From the NCBI RefSeq assembly GCF_022647505.1, contig NZ_CP071409.1, positions 372,001-436,000 on the forward strand: a DNA stretch of 64,000 bases, read 5' to 3'. Under the pieces are notes generated by a model. That model did not search any database. It saw nothing but the letters and a program-made list of their open reading frames with translations, and was not told where the DNA came from. This stretch comes from [Pantoea] beijingensis (GTDB taxonomy: Bacteria; Pseudomonadota; Gammaproteobacteria; Enterobacterales; Enterobacteriaceae). Shown here piece after piece: positions 9,050-18,467 of the stretch (position 1 is the stretch's first letter; each line of letters starts with the position of its first letter). Both the position numbers and the translations under genes were made by a program.

Positions 9050-10030
9050 TCAGGCCGAGCCGCGCACGATAAGCTGGCAGTCCAGTACTTCATTCACCAC
9101 CGGTTCACGGTGGTTTTTGATTCGCGCCAGCAGCAGTTGTACGCTGCGTACGCCTAGCTGATGCATCGGTTGTTCAATGGTGGTGAGCGGTGGCGCGGTG
9201 ACGGCTCCAAAAGGTACACCATCAAATCCCATTACCGCGATATCTCCTGGCACGGTTAAACCGGCTTCGCTAATAGCATGCAGCGCACCACCAGCCAGTA
9301 CATCCGAAATAGCAAACACCGCATCTGGTGGCTGCGGTAGCGCCAGTAGCCGCTGCATGGCGTTGCTCCCAGCCTGATAATCCAGTGTTTCGGCATACTC
9401 GACGTGATGCCATTCAAGGTTGAGTTCCGATAGGGTGTTGCGATAACCCGCTTCGCGCTGGTGGGAATAGAGATAGCGCATATCGTTATTGATTAAGGCA
9501 ATCCGGTGCCGTCCTTTTTGCGCCAGGTAGCGTACTACGCTGGCCGCTGCGGCTTGGTTATCAATCGTCACCGACGAGGCGCGGTATCCGGGATCGCCTT
9601 CTGCGCACTGTACCCACGGTGAATGGCCAATCAGGGACGTTAGCCCCGGCAGACAACTGATGGCATCCATGGTAATGACGCCATCCACGACTTTACCGCT
9701 CAACAATGTCAGGTAGGCCGATTCACGGGTCACACGCGATTCCGAGTTACACAGCAGGATATGATAACCCTGCGCTTCGGCCTCGGCTTCTATGCCACGA
9801 ACCACCAGTGAACAAAAGGGGTTCGTGATATTTGATACCAGCACCAGCAGCATACGGCTACGCGAGGTACGTAACTGGCGTGCCAGTAAATTGGGACGGT
9901 AGTCACTGGCTTCTATGGCCGCCAGCACTTTTTCTCGGGTGCGGGGCGTGACGCCAGGATGCTCGTTAAGCACGCGTGAAACCGTTGCGGTGGAAACGCC
10001 CGCCAGGCGAGCGACGTGTTCTATCGACAT
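9050..10030 (-). CDS. LacI-family repressor of the sugar cassette
   Basis: With start at 10030 the protein has 326 residues, beginning MSIEHVARLAGVSTATVSRV, the classic LacI helix-turn-helix and hinge start, followed by a periplasmic-binding-like effector core. AAGGA lies 8 bases upstream of this ATG; longer in-frame starts at 10051 and 10084 lack a good ribosome site. It is divergent from the MFS-Gfo/Idh operon, and two matching palindromic operators lie in the spacer, so it very likely represses that operon and possibly itself. The inducer is unknown. Confidence 0.92.
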   Translation of the reverse strand: MSIEHVARLAGVSTATVSRVLNEHPGVTPRTREKVLAAIEASDYRPNLLARQLRTSRSRMLLVLVSNITNPFCSLVVRGIEAEAEAQGYHILLCNSESRVTRESAYLTLLSGKVVDGVITMDAISCLPGLTSLIGHSPWVQCAEGDPGYRASSVTIDNQAAAASVVRYLAQKGRHRIALINNDMRYLYSHQREAGYRNTLSELNLEWHHVEYAETLDYQAGSNAMQRLLALPQPPDAVFAISDVLAGGALHAISEAGLTVPGDIAVMGFDGVPFGAVTAPPLTTIEQPMHQLGVRSVQLLLARIKNHREPVVNEVLDCQLIVRGSA

Positions 10031-10123
10031 GCTAGTCCTTGAAGCCACCATGGGAAATGTGAAGCCTGCTGCAAACTTATACAAAAACGGCGCTGAGCCG
10101 CGGCCATTCGCTTGCTGAAAAGA

Positions 10124-10137
10124 AGAAATCGATTACA
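10124..10137. promoter_or_regulatory. LacI-type operator, upstream copy
   Basis: The sequence AGAAATCGATTACA matches the perfect palindrome at 10311-10324 in 12 of 14 bases. It lies 94 bases upstream of the lacI-type start codon. Together the two sites could allow looping or autoregulation. Confidence 0.7.
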
Positions 10138-10280
10138 TTTTGTCAAACAATAGCATTAAAAGTGCGATGACAACATCGCCTTGATGATCTTGCTACCGGC
10201 AAAGATGGTAAGCCATACGTCGACAATTTAGACGACACAATACTCATCGAATTGTTCAGACTTTCACACGTTGTCAGCAG

Positions 10281-10324
10281 TTACACCAGGGATGGCGACA
10301 GATTATAAAATGTAATCGATTACA
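10281..10324 (+). promoter_or_regulatory. Promoter with overlapping LacI-type operator
   Basis: A sigma-70-like promoter TTACAC (10281-10286), 17 bases, TATAAA (10304-10309) is followed directly by the perfect 14-base palindrome TGTAATCGATTACA (10311-10324). An operator covering the transcription start is the usual place for repression. The MFS gene starts 53 bases further on. The rest of the 347-base spacer shows no other clear signal. Confidence 0.75.
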
Positions 10325-10377
10325 AGTCGATGGCGCGAGCAGCTAAGCGTCTGGCGCTTATTATCTCTGGAGGTTAT

Positions 10378-11625
10378 ATGTCTTCACAGTCAACGGTTCA
10401 GCAGGGCGAGCTTGTCTGTAAATGGGCAGTGCCGCGTCTTTCACTGATGATGTTTTTGCAATTCTTTGTTTGGGGCTCATGGTACGTGACGCTGGGTGTG
10501 GTGATGGGTGAATACGGCCTGTCCGCACTGATTGGTGATGCCTTTTCTACCGGGCCAATCGCATCGATTCTCTCACCTTTTTTCCTCGGCATGGTTGTTG
10601 ACAGATTTTTCTCGTCGCAACGGGTCTTGGGTGTTCTGCATCTGGTGGGCGCGGCACTGTTGTGGATACTTCCCGGCATGTTTGCCGACGGGCAAAGCGG
10701 TATTTTGTGGGTCATCTTTGCTTATATGCTGTGCTATATGCCAACTATTGCGCTCAGCAATAACGTCGCCTTTCATAGCCTCAGCAACAGTGAGAAAAGT
10801 TTCCCGGTGGTCCGGGCATTTGGCACCATCGGTTGGATCGTCGCCGGCCTGCTGGTTGGGCTGGGCGGCTTATCGAGCAGCACCACTATTTTTACGCTGG
10901 CGGCGATCGCCTCACTGGTGCTGGGAATATACAGCTTTACTTTGCCGCATACGCCCGCGCCGGATAAAGGAAAACCGCTGGCATTGCGTGACCTGTTGTG
11001 CGCCGACGCCTTTGCCTTGCTAAAACAGCGCCATTTTTTAGTCTTCAGCATCTGTGCCATGTTGATCTCCATCCCCCTCGCCGTTTATTACGCCTATGCC
11101 GCTCCCTTTATCTCTGCTCTGGGGTTTGAAAACGTTAGCGGTGTCATGGCCTTTGGGCAAATGTCAGAGCTGATCTTTATGCTGCTGATCCCTCTGCTGT
11201 TCCGTCGGCTGGGCATTAAGATGATGCTGTTGATCGGGATGCTGGCTTGGTTCTTACGCTATGTCATGTTTGCGCTGAGCGTTAATGAGGAGACACGCTG
11301 GCTGATCTATCTGGGGATTGTGTTGCACGGCGTATGTTACGACTTCTTTTTTGTGATTGGTTTTATCTATACCGATAAAGTGGCGGGTAAACGTATTAAG
11401 GGCCAGGCGCAGAGCCTGCTGGTGTTGTTCACTTATGGCCTCGGCATGTTAATAGGTTCCCAAATCAGCGGTGCCATTTTTAACCGTTCGGTAACCGCAC
11501 AAGGCAGTGAAGCACTGGTGCAGTGGCAGCATTTCTGGTGGCTGCCAGCGATTGCTGCGTTGGTTATCGCCTTCCTCTTCTTCCTGACGTTCCACTACAA
11601 AGAGGAGAAAGCGGATGTCAAATAG
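10378..11625 (+). CDS. MFS transporter of the nucleoside:H+ symporter type
   Basis: The 415-residue protein has twelve predicted membrane segments and resembles NupG/XapB-type symporters (MFLQFFVWGSWYVTLG block near residue 22). Members of this family are often found with Gfo/Idh/MocA oxidoreductase genes and then probably carry sugars or glycosides. The ATG at 10378 is preceded by GGAGG, so the longer frame from 10330 is not used. It is the first gene of a four-gene operon, overlapping the next gene by 11 bases. Confidence 0.87.
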   Translation: MSSQSTVQQGELVCKWAVPRLSLMMFLQFFVWGSWYVTLGVVMGEYGLSALIGDAFSTGPIASILSPFFLGMVVDRFFSSQRVLGVLHLVGAALLWILPGMFADGQSGILWVIFAYMLCYMPTIALSNNVAFHSLSNSEKSFPVVRAFGTIGWIVAGLLVGLGGLSSSTTIFTLAAIASLVLGIYSFTLPHTPAPDKGKPLALRDLLCADAFALLKQRHFLVFSICAMLISIPLAVYYAYAAPFISALGFENVSGVMAFGQMSELIFMLLIPLLFRRLGIKMMLLIGMLAWFLRYVMFALSVNEETRWLIYLGIVLHGVCYDFFFVIGFIYTDKVAGKRIKGQAQSLLVLFTYGLGMLIGSQISGAIFNRSVTAQGSEALVQWQHFWWLPAIAALVIAFLFFLTFHYKEEKADVK

Positions 11626-12706
11626 TCCGTTACGTATCTTGATGGTGGGTTGCGGCAATATGGGACGTTCACACGCGCTCGCTTGTCAACGGTTGGAGGC
11701 GTTTGAGCTCTGCGGTTTAGTGTCAACTGGAAGCTCAAAGCAGGTTCTGGGCAAACAGCTTAACGATAACCTTCCGTTGTTTGACGATCTCTCGCAGGCG
11801 CTTGTGGCCACAAGCCCTGATGCCGTTTGCATTGCCACCTGGCCAGACAGCCACGAAGCGTATGCCTTGATGGCGCTGGAGGCAGGATGCCATTTGTTTA
11901 TTGAAAAGCCATTGGCCGCGACGCTGGAAGGTGCCCGACGTGTAGTGGATGCAGCGCGCAAAGCCGAACGTAAGTTGGTTGTCGGCTATATTTTGCGCCA
12001 CCATCCCGCCTGGCAGCGCTTTGTCACGCTGTCTCATTCTTTGGGGAAGCCGTTGGTGATGCGTATGAACCTGAATCAGCAAAGTCACGGCAATATGTGG
12101 CACGTTCATCAGCAGATCATGCAGTCGCTCTCACCGATAGTTGATTGCGGGGTGCATTATCTGGATGTGATGTGCCAGATGACGCAGGCAAAACCGGTTA
12201 GTGTGAGTGCTATCGGTGCCCGTCTTAGTGATGTATTACCGGACGGGCAATACAATTATGGCCAGCTTCAGGTCCGTTTTGACGATGGATCCGTTGGCTG
12301 GTACGAGGCAGGTTGGGGGCCGATGATGAGTCAGACCGCGTTTTTTGTTAAAGACGTGATTGGTCCTCACGGATCGTTATCCATCGTCGCCCGGCAGGCC
12401 GGTGGTGAAGGGGAATCGGATAATGTCGATTCCCACACGCGTACCGAATCGTTACGCCTGCATCATGCTGAACTGGACGACAGCCAGCAGTTTGTGCATA
12501 AGGATGAGTGGTTTGATTATCAGGATGAACCTGACCATCTGGCGCTGTGCCAGCGTGAGCAGACTTTCTTTGCTTCCGCCATTCGACACAATCTCGATCT
12601 TGCTACCCATCAGCAACTGGCGATAGACAGCCTGGCAATTGTGCTGGCGGCAGATAAGGCCGTTCGTCAACAACGTACGATTTTTCTTGCTGAGGAGATG
12701 CCATGA
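11615..12706 (+). CDS. Gfo/Idh/MocA-family oxidoreductase (first copy)
   Basis: The 363-residue protein has an N-terminal Rossmann fold with GCGNMGRSHA (about residues 12-21) and the EKPLA motif that places the catalytic Lys near the nicotinamide. Its C-terminal alpha/beta domain has the usual substrate sheet. Such enzymes oxidise or reduce hydroxyl groups of sugars, inositols or glycosides with NAD(P). It overlaps both neighbours by a few bases. A second, different member follows two genes later, so two redox steps are likely. Confidence 0.88.
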   Translation: MSNSPLRILMVGCGNMGRSHALACQRLEAFELCGLVSTGSSKQVLGKQLNDNLPLFDDLSQALVATSPDAVCIATWPDSHEAYALMALEAGCHLFIEKPLAATLEGARRVVDAARKAERKLVVGYILRHHPAWQRFVTLSHSLGKPLVMRMNLNQQSHGNMWHVHQQIMQSLSPIVDCGVHYLDVMCQMTQAKPVSVSAIGARLSDVLPDGQYNYGQLQVRFDDGSVGWYEAGWGPMMSQTAFFVKDVIGPHGSLSIVARQAGGEGESDNVDSHTRTESLRLHHAELDDSQQFVHKDEWFDYQDEPDHLALCQREQTFFASAIRHNLDLATHQQLAIDSLAIVLAADKAVRQQRTIFLAEEMP

Positions 12707-13767
12707 ACACGCTGAAAGGGCCCTCTATTTTTCTTTCACAATTTATCGGTGATTGCGCGCCTTTTAATACCCTGGATGGGTTGACCGGCTGGGCCGCTGC
12801 GTTGGGCTTTCGCGCCGTACAGATCCCCACGCATCTGCCGGCTATTTTTGATCTGAAGCAGGCGGCTGAAAGCCAGACATATTGCGATGAGATTTGCGGA
12901 AAACTTGCCGAAAAAGGTTTGTCTATCAGTGAATTATCTACCCATCTTCAGGGGCAGCTTGTCGCCGTTCATCCCGCTTATGATGATGCATTCAATAGTT
13001 TTGCCCCGCCTGAACTGCATAGTGATAGCCGCGGCAGAACGCTCTGGGCGCAGCAGCAGCTGCGTTATGCGGCCACTGCGTCAAATCGTTTAGGGCTACG
13101 TGCCCATGCCACTTTCTCTGGTGCGCTGGCGTGGCCTTTTATTTATCCCTGGCCGCAGCGAGCAGAAGGACTGGTTGAAACGGCATTTGAAGAGCTTGCC
13201 CGGCGCTGGCGGCCAATTCTGGATGCTTTTGATGAGGCAGGCGTGGATCTCTGTTATGAGCTACATCCGGGGGAGGACCTGCATGATGGTGTGACCTTTG
13301 AGCGTTTTTTAGCGCTGGTAGATAATCATCCGCGCTGTACGCTGCTCTACGATCCCAGTCATATGATCCTGCAACAGCTGGATTATCTGGGGTTTATCGA
13401 TCGCTACCATTCCCGTATCCGGGCTTTTCATGTGAAAGATGCTGAATTCCGGCCCAATGCCCGATGCGGGATGTACGGTGGCTATCTGAATTGGACCGAA
13501 CGCCCCGGGCGTTTCAGATCGTTGGGCGATGGGCAGGTCGATTTTACCGCTATTTTCAGCAAGCTGGCCCAATATGACTATGATGGCTGGGCCACGCTGG
13601 AGTGGGAGTGTTGCCTTAAGGATAGTGAGGTCGGCGCCCGTGAGGGGGCAGAATTTATTGCTCGCCATATTATTCCTGTTGCCCGCCATGCGTTTGATGA
13701 CTTTGCCGGAGGAAAATACGATCGGCGACAGATTCGCCGTATGCTCGGACTGGAGGAGTCACAATGA
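12703..13767 (+). CDS. Sugar isomerase/epimerase, xylose isomerase-like TIM barrel
   Basis: The 354-residue protein fits the AP_endonuc_2/xylose isomerase-like family. Metal-site blocks are visible: CYELHPGED (Glu ligand), YDPSHM (Asp and His) and FHVKDAEF (His, Lys, Asp). It is longer than the usual 280 residues because of extra loops. Starting in an ATGA overlap with the first oxidoreductase gene, it should isomerise or cleave the product of one of the oxidoreductases. Exact chemistry is unknown. Confidence 0.87.
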   Translation: MNTLKGPSIFLSQFIGDCAPFNTLDGLTGWAAALGFRAVQIPTHLPAIFDLKQAAESQTYCDEICGKLAEKGLSISELSTHLQGQLVAVHPAYDDAFNSFAPPELHSDSRGRTLWAQQQLRYAATASNRLGLRAHATFSGALAWPFIYPWPQRAEGLVETAFEELARRWRPILDAFDEAGVDLCYELHPGEDLHDGVTFERFLALVDNHPRCTLLYDPSHMILQQLDYLGFIDRYHSRIRAFHVKDAEFRPNARCGMYGGYLNWTERPGRFRSLGDGQVDFTAIFSKLAQYDYDGWATLEWECCLKDSEVGAREGAEFIARHIIPVARHAFDDFAGGKYDRRQIRRMLGLEESQ

Positions 13768-14891
13768 GTAAACGGCTAAGGCTGGGGATGGTCGGCGGCG
13801 GTGAAGGTGCTTTTATTGGTGCGGTCCACCGTATTGCTGCCCGACTTGATGACGAGTATGAACTGGTCGCTGGGGCATTTTCCTCTTCACCGGAAGTCGG
13901 GCAACGCAGTGGTGCAACGCTGCATATAGCGCCGGAACGGTGTTACCGCGATTTTTGGCAAATGGCACAGCAGGAAAGCGCCCGTGATGAGGGTATTGAT
14001 GTGGTGGCGATCGTGACGCCAAATCATCTTCATGTTCCGGTTGCGCTGGCTTTCCTTCAGCAGGGTATTCACGTGATCTGTGATAAACCGCTGTGTATTT
14101 CACTGGAGGAAGCGAGGCAACTTGCCGAGGTGGTTTCTGCCGGAGAGGTTCACTTCATTCTTACGCATAATTACAGTGGATTACCGCTAATCCGTGAGGC
14201 GCGCGAGCGTGTCTTACGTGGAGAGTTGGGCGAGATTCGCTCTGTCGAGGTTGAGTATTTACAGGACTGGATGAGCGAGCGTGTCGAGCTGACTGATAAT
14301 AAGCAGGCCCGCTGGCGGGGCGATCCTGCACTATCAGGTTTTGGCTGTATTGGGGATATTGGTACTCACGCCTGGCAACTGGCAAGGTTTGTCAGCGGGA
14401 TGGAGCCGGAAGCAATACGCTGCGAGATGTTAACGCGCGTAGCGGGGCGTAAACTGGATGATGAAATATTTGTCGATATGCGTTATCACGGCGGCGCCCG
14501 CGGCCGTCTGTGGGCCAGCCAGGTAGCGGCAGGGCACGAGAACGATCTGCGCTTACGCATTTACGGCAGCGAAGCCAGTCTGACATTTCATCAAACCCAT
14601 CCGAATGAGCTATGGATCCAATCCCGGCAAAGCAGTGCGAAACGCATTACACGGAATAACGGGGATTGTGGTGAGAGCAGTCGGCGGGTTTGTCGTACAC
14701 CTGCAGGACATCCTGAAGGGTATCTGGAGGGGTTTGCACAGATCTACCGTGAGGCGGCAATCGCCATTCGTGGCGGTGACGCACCTCTGTTGCCGGGCAT
14801 TGACGACGGGCTATCAGGCATGCGTTTTATCGAGACTGCTCAACAAAGTAGCCTGCAAGGTGGTTTGTGGCGACCGTTAATCGCATTTTAA
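13764..14891 (+). CDS. Gfo/Idh/MocA-family oxidoreductase (second copy)
   Basis: The 375-residue protein has a Rossmann start [16 protein letters not shown] and a CDKPLC motif with the catalytic Lys; GDIGTHAWQ provides the conserved Asp/His pair near the active site. It is only distantly similar to the first copy. Its start overlaps the isomerase stop (ATGA). An oxidoreductase-isomerase-oxidoreductase set recalls the ycjS/ycjR-type 3-keto-glycoside pathways of E. coli; this is an analogy from gene content. Confidence 0.88.
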   Translation: MSKRLRLGMVGGGEGAFIGAVHRIAARLDDEYELVAGAFSSSPEVGQRSGATLHIAPERCYRDFWQMAQQESARDEGIDVVAIVTPNHLHVPVALAFLQQGIHVICDKPLCISLEEARQLAEVVSAGEVHFILTHNYSGLPLIREARERVLRGELGEIRSVEVEYLQDWMSERVELTDNKQARWRGDPALSGFGCIGDIGTHAWQLARFVSGMEPEAIRCEMLTRVAGRKLDDEIFVDMRYHGGARGRLWASQVAAGHENDLRLRIYGSEASLTFHQTHPNELWIQSRQSSAKRITRNNGDCGESSRRVCRTPAGHPEGYLEGFAQIYREAAIAIRGGDAPLLPGIDDGLSGMRFIETAQQSSLQGGLWRPLIAF

Positions 14892-14900
14892 TGCAAATTT

Positions 14901-14925
14901 GGAATAAAAAATAATTTCTAATTCC
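14901..14925 (+). promoter_or_regulatory. AT-rich inverted repeat upstream of tauA
   Basis: GGAAT (14901-14905) and ATTCC (14921-14925) flank an AT-rich stretch about 65 bases before tauA. Sulfonate genes are activated by Cbl/CysB LysR proteins, which bind AT-rich upstream sequence, so this is a possible site. The evidence is position and symmetry only. Confidence 0.3.
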
Positions 14926-14989
14926 TTTATTGTTTATTACCCGCTCGGTTACAACGGTATTCCTTTGGGGATAAATGTTGGAGCGAGTG

Positions 14990-15970
14990 ATGGCGGGAAA
15001 ATTATGCGGTCTGTTGTGGGTAGCGGCGCTGACGCTCACGTCTCTGAGTGCCCGCGCCGTTGATGTTACCGTAGCGTACCAAACGTCGGCAGAGCCGGCA
15101 AAAGTGGCGCAGGCGGATGAGGTTTTCGCGAAGCAGAGCGGCGCGCATGTCGACTGGCGTAAATTTGATAGCGGCTCCGGTGTAGTAAGGGCGCTGGCAT
15201 CTGGCGATGTACAAATTGGTAATATTGGGTCCAGTCCGTTGGCGGTCGCCGTCAGCCAGCAGGTGCCGATTGACGTTTTTCTCATTGCCTCCCGGTTGGG
15301 TAGCTCAGAAGCGCTGGTGGTGAAAAAAGCCATTAGCTCGCCAAAAGATCTTATCGGTAAACGTATTGCCGTTCCTTTCATTTCTACCACCCATTACAGC
15401 TTGTTGGCGGCGTTAAAGCGCTGGGGCATAAAGCCCGGACAGGTGCAAATCATCAATTTACAGCCTCCGGCCATTGTGGCCGCATGGCAGCGTGGCGATA
15501 TCGATGGCGCTTACGTTTGGGCGCCGGCGGTAAATGAGCTGGAGAAAGAGGGCAATATACTCACTGATTCTGCGCAGGTAGGGCAATGGGGATCGCCAAC
15601 GCTTGATGTCTGGGTGGTACGTAAAGACTTTGCCCAACAACATCCTGAGATTATTACCGCGTTTGTTCGTAGTGCGCTGACTGCGCAGCAGGCCTATCTT
15701 GATCATCCGGATTCCTGGTTAAAGGATGAGAATAACCTCAACAAGCTGTCACGTTTAAGCGGCGTACCACCTACACAAGTGCCGGGGTTGGTCAAAGGCA
15801 ATACCTACCTTACCGCGCAGCAGCAGGTTGAACAGCTGGCACAGCCGGTGAACAAAGCCATTGTTGATACCGCTCAGTTCCTGAAAGAACAGGGCAAAAT
15901 TCCGCAGGTAGCGAACGATTACAGCGGATTTATCACTGACCGCTTTGTTAAACAGATTGTCGAACAGTGA
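14990..15970 (+). CDS. tauA: Taurine ABC transporter, periplasmic binding protein
   Basis: The protein matches E. coli TauA almost throughout (VTVAYQTSAEPAKVAQAD, GNIGSSPLAVA, FISTTHYSLLAALK blocks). A signal peptide ends at SARA-VD. It captures taurine in the periplasm under sulfate limitation. I chose the ATG at 14990 (GGAG just upstream, 326 residues); an ATG at 14975 in frame adds five residues and has GGGG upstream, so it cannot be excluded. First gene of tauABCD. Confidence 0.95.
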   Translation: MAGKLCGLLWVAALTLTSLSARAVDVTVAYQTSAEPAKVAQADEVFAKQSGAHVDWRKFDSGSGVVRALASGDVQIGNIGSSPLAVAVSQQVPIDVFLIASRLGSSEALVVKKAISSPKDLIGKRIAVPFISTTHYSLLAALKRWGIKPGQVQIINLQPPAIVAAWQRGDIDGAYVWAPAVNELEKEGNILTDSAQVGQWGSPTLDVWVVRKDFAQQHPEIITAFVRSALTAQQAYLDHPDSWLKDENNLNKLSRLSGVPPTQVPGLVKGNTYLTAQQQVEQLAQPVNKAIVDTAQFLKEQGKIPQVANDYSGFITDRFVKQIVEQ

Positions 15971-15979
15971 GGCGCGCCT

Positions 15980-16747
15980 ATGTTATCCGTTTCTCATCTT
16001 TATGCGCGTTACGATGGTCAACCGGTCTTGCAGGATATCAATCTGTCGATCGCAGCAGGTGAGCTGGTGGTTGTTCTGGGGCCATCGGGCTGCGGTAAAA
16101 CCACGTTACTGAATTTAATCGCCGGGTTTTTATCTGCCGAATCGGGCACGATCGCGCTGAACGGTAAGCCAGTGACCAAACCGGGAGCGGAGCGTGGTGT
16201 AGTCTTCCAGAACGAGGGCCTGCTGCCGTGGCGCAACGTTGAGGATAACGTCGCGCTGGGGCTACAGTTGGCGGGGATCGGTAAAGTGGAACGCCGTAGT
16301 ATTGCGCGGCGCATGTTGAAAAAGGTTGGACTGGAAGGCGCCGGGCAGCGCTTTATCTGGCAGCTGTCCGGCGGGATGCGGCAACGCGTCGGGATTGCAC
16401 GTGCCTTGGCGGCAGAGCCACAGCTAATGCTGCTTGATGAACCTTTTGGCGCGCTGGATGCTTTTACCCGTGAGCAGATGCAGGAACTATTGCTGACTCT
16501 TTGGCGAGATAGCGGTAAGCAGGTACTGCTGATTACCCACGATATCGAAGAGGCGGTGTTTCTTGCCAGCGAGCTAATTCTGCTCTCACCCGGACCGGGA
16601 CGCATCACTGAACGCCTAACGCTTAATTTTGGTCATCGCTATGCGGCGGGTGAACCTTGCAGGGCGATAAAATCTGATCCGGCATTTATCGCATGCCGTG
16701 AATATGTGTTAAGCCGCGTATTTCAGCAGCGAGAGGTGTTCTCATGA
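15980..16747 (+). CDS. tauB: Taurine ABC transporter, ATP-binding protein
   Basis: The 255-residue single nucleotide-binding domain has Walker [10 protein letters not shown], signature [15 protein letters not shown] and Walker [13 protein letters not shown]. It begins nine bases after tauA and overlaps tauC by four bases. It drives taurine uptake through TauC. Confidence 0.95.
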   Translation: MLSVSHLYARYDGQPVLQDINLSIAAGELVVVLGPSGCGKTTLLNLIAGFLSAESGTIALNGKPVTKPGAERGVVFQNEGLLPWRNVEDNVALGLQLAGIGKVERRSIARRMLKKVGLEGAGQRFIWQLSGGMRQRVGIARALAAEPQLMLLDEPFGALDAFTREQMQELLLTLWRDSGKQVLLITHDIEEAVFLASELILLSPGPGRITERLTLNFGHRYAAGEPCRAIKSDPAFIACREYVLSRVFQQREVFS

Positions 16748-17571
16748 GCTTACTCATTCACGATAAGGTGGCCACTCGGCGGGCTTGGTTGCACTTGCCA
16801 TTTTCACGCCAACTGACCTTAAGTTTCATCACGCTGGCGATATTAACGCTGATTTGGTGGAGCGTTACTGCATTTGGCTTGCTTGGCCCGTTATTCTTAC
16901 CGGCGCCTCAGCAGGTGCTGCAAAAGCTGTTTGCTATCGCCAGTCCACAGGGATTTATGGATGCCACACTGTGGCAGCACCTCACCGCTAGTTTAACCCG
17001 GATCCTGGTTGCCTTGTTCGCTGCTGCTTTTATCGGTATTCCGGTCGGGATTGCCATGGGATTAAATTCAACGGTGCGCGGGATTCTCGATCCGCTAATT
17101 GAGCTTTACCGCCCGGTACCGCCGCTGGCCTATTTGCCGCTGATGATTATTTGGTTCGGCATTGGTGAGACATCAAAAATATTACTGATTTATCTGGCTA
17201 TTTTTGCACCGGTCGCACTGTCTGCTATGGCTGGCGTTAAGAGCGCGCAGCAGGTCCGCCTGCGCGCCGCGCGTTCACTGGGCGCCAGTCGCTGGCAGGT
17301 ATTGTGGCTGGTGATTTTACCTGGCGCGCTGCCGGAAATTTTAACCGGCCTGCGCATCGGGCTCGGCGTCGGCTGGTCAACGCTGGTGGCTGCCGAACTG
17401 ATTGCCGCCACGCGTGGACTGGGCTTTATGGTGCAGTCCGCCGGCGAGTTTCTGGCGACCGACGTGGTACTGGCCGGTATTGCCGTTATCGCTATTATCG
17501 CTTTTACCCTGGAGCTGGGGCTACGCGCCCTGCAGCGACGTTTAACCCCCTGGCACGGAGAACAGCGATGA
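16744..17571 (+). CDS. tauC: Taurine ABC transporter, permease
   Basis: The 275-residue BPD_transp_1-family permease has about six membrane segments and the EAA-loop region ([24 protein letters not shown]), where it docks onto TauB. Start and stop overlap neighbouring genes (ATGA at both ends), indicating tight translational coupling. Confidence 0.95.
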   Translation: MSLLIHDKVATRRAWLHLPFSRQLTLSFITLAILTLIWWSVTAFGLLGPLFLPAPQQVLQKLFAIASPQGFMDATLWQHLTASLTRILVALFAAAFIGIPVGIAMGLNSTVRGILDPLIELYRPVPPLAYLPLMIIWFGIGETSKILLIYLAIFAPVALSAMAGVKSAQQVRLRAARSLGASRWQVLWLVILPGALPEILTGLRIGLGVGWSTLVAAELIAATRGLGFMVQSAGEFLATDVVLAGIAVIAIIAFTLELGLRALQRRLTPWHGEQR

Positions 17572-18407
17572 AAGAGCGTCTAACCATTACCGCGCTGGGC
17601 CCGCATATTGGTGCCCAAATCAGCAATCTGGATTTGAGCCGTCCGCTGAGCGATGCGCAGTTTGAACAGCTTTATCACGCATTAATTCGCCACCAGGTGC
17701 TGTTTTTCCGCGATCAGCCGTTAACACCGGTACAACAGCGTGCGCTGGCAGGACGTTTTGGCGATTTGCATATCCATCCGGTTTACCCACATGCCGAGGG
17801 CGCGGAAGAGATTATCGTGTTGGATACCCACGATGATAACCCACCGGATAATGATAACTGGCACACCGATGTCACCTTTATTGACACGCCGCCAGCGGGG
17901 GCGATTCTGGCGGCGAAGTTGCTGCCAGAAAGCGGGGGCGATACGCTATGGACAAGTGGGATTGCCGCATGGGATGCGCTTTCGCAGCCGTTTAAGCAAT
18001 TGCTTAGCGGCCTGCAGGCAGAGCACGATTTTACCAAATCGTTTCCGGAATATAAGTACCGCGGCAGTGAAGAGGAGCATCAGCGCTGGAAGCAGGCGGT
18101 CGAGAAGCATCCGCCGCTGCTGCATCCTGTGATCCGAACGCATCCGGTTAGCGGCAAGCAGGCACTATTTATCAATGAGGGCTTTACTACCCGAATTGTG
18201 GGCATCAGTCAGAAGGAGAGCGATGCATTGCTAAACTTTCTGTTTGCACATATCACTAAGCCGGAATTCCAGGTGCGCTGGCGCTGGCAGGAGAACGATG
18301 TGGCGATTTGGGATAATCGGGTGACGCAGCATTACGCCACCGCGGATTATTTGCCGGCTCGCCGGATTATGCATCGGGCGACTATCCTGGGGGATAAGCC
18401 ATTCTGA
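17568..18407 (+). CDS. tauD: Taurine dioxygenase (Fe(II)/2-oxoglutarate dependent)
   Basis: The 279-residue enzyme oxidises taurine to aminoacetaldehyde, releasing sulfite for cysteine synthesis. The iron triad H99, D101 (NWHTDVTF) and H255 and the arginines R266 and R270 are all present at the positions known for E. coli TauD. The ATG at 17568 overlaps the tauC stop; a longer upstream frame is just tauC read out of frame. Confidence 0.96.
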   Translation: MKERLTITALGPHIGAQISNLDLSRPLSDAQFEQLYHALIRHQVLFFRDQPLTPVQQRALAGRFGDLHIHPVYPHAEGAEEIIVLDTHDDNPPDNDNWHTDVTFIDTPPAGAILAAKLLPESGGDTLWTSGIAAWDALSQPFKQLLSGLQAEHDFTKSFPEYKYRGSEEEHQRWKQAVEKHPPLLHPVIRTHPVSGKQALFINEGFTTRIVGISQKESDALLNFLFAHITKPEFQVRWRWQENDVAIWDNRVTQHYATADYLPARRIMHRATILGDKPF

Positions 18408-18417
18408 GCAGGGGCGT

Positions 18418-18463
18418 ACGGGATGCCAGCAGGCGAGTGTGCCGGCTTCCCGTTCTAATTTTT
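18418..18463 (+). terminator. Terminator after tauD
   Basis: Arms ACGGGATGCCAGC and GCCGGCTTCCCGT pair at 11 of 13 positions and are followed by TCTAATTTTTT. It lies between tauD and the convergent yheS, and probably ends tau transcription. Confidence 0.65.
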
Positions 18464-18467
18464 TAGT

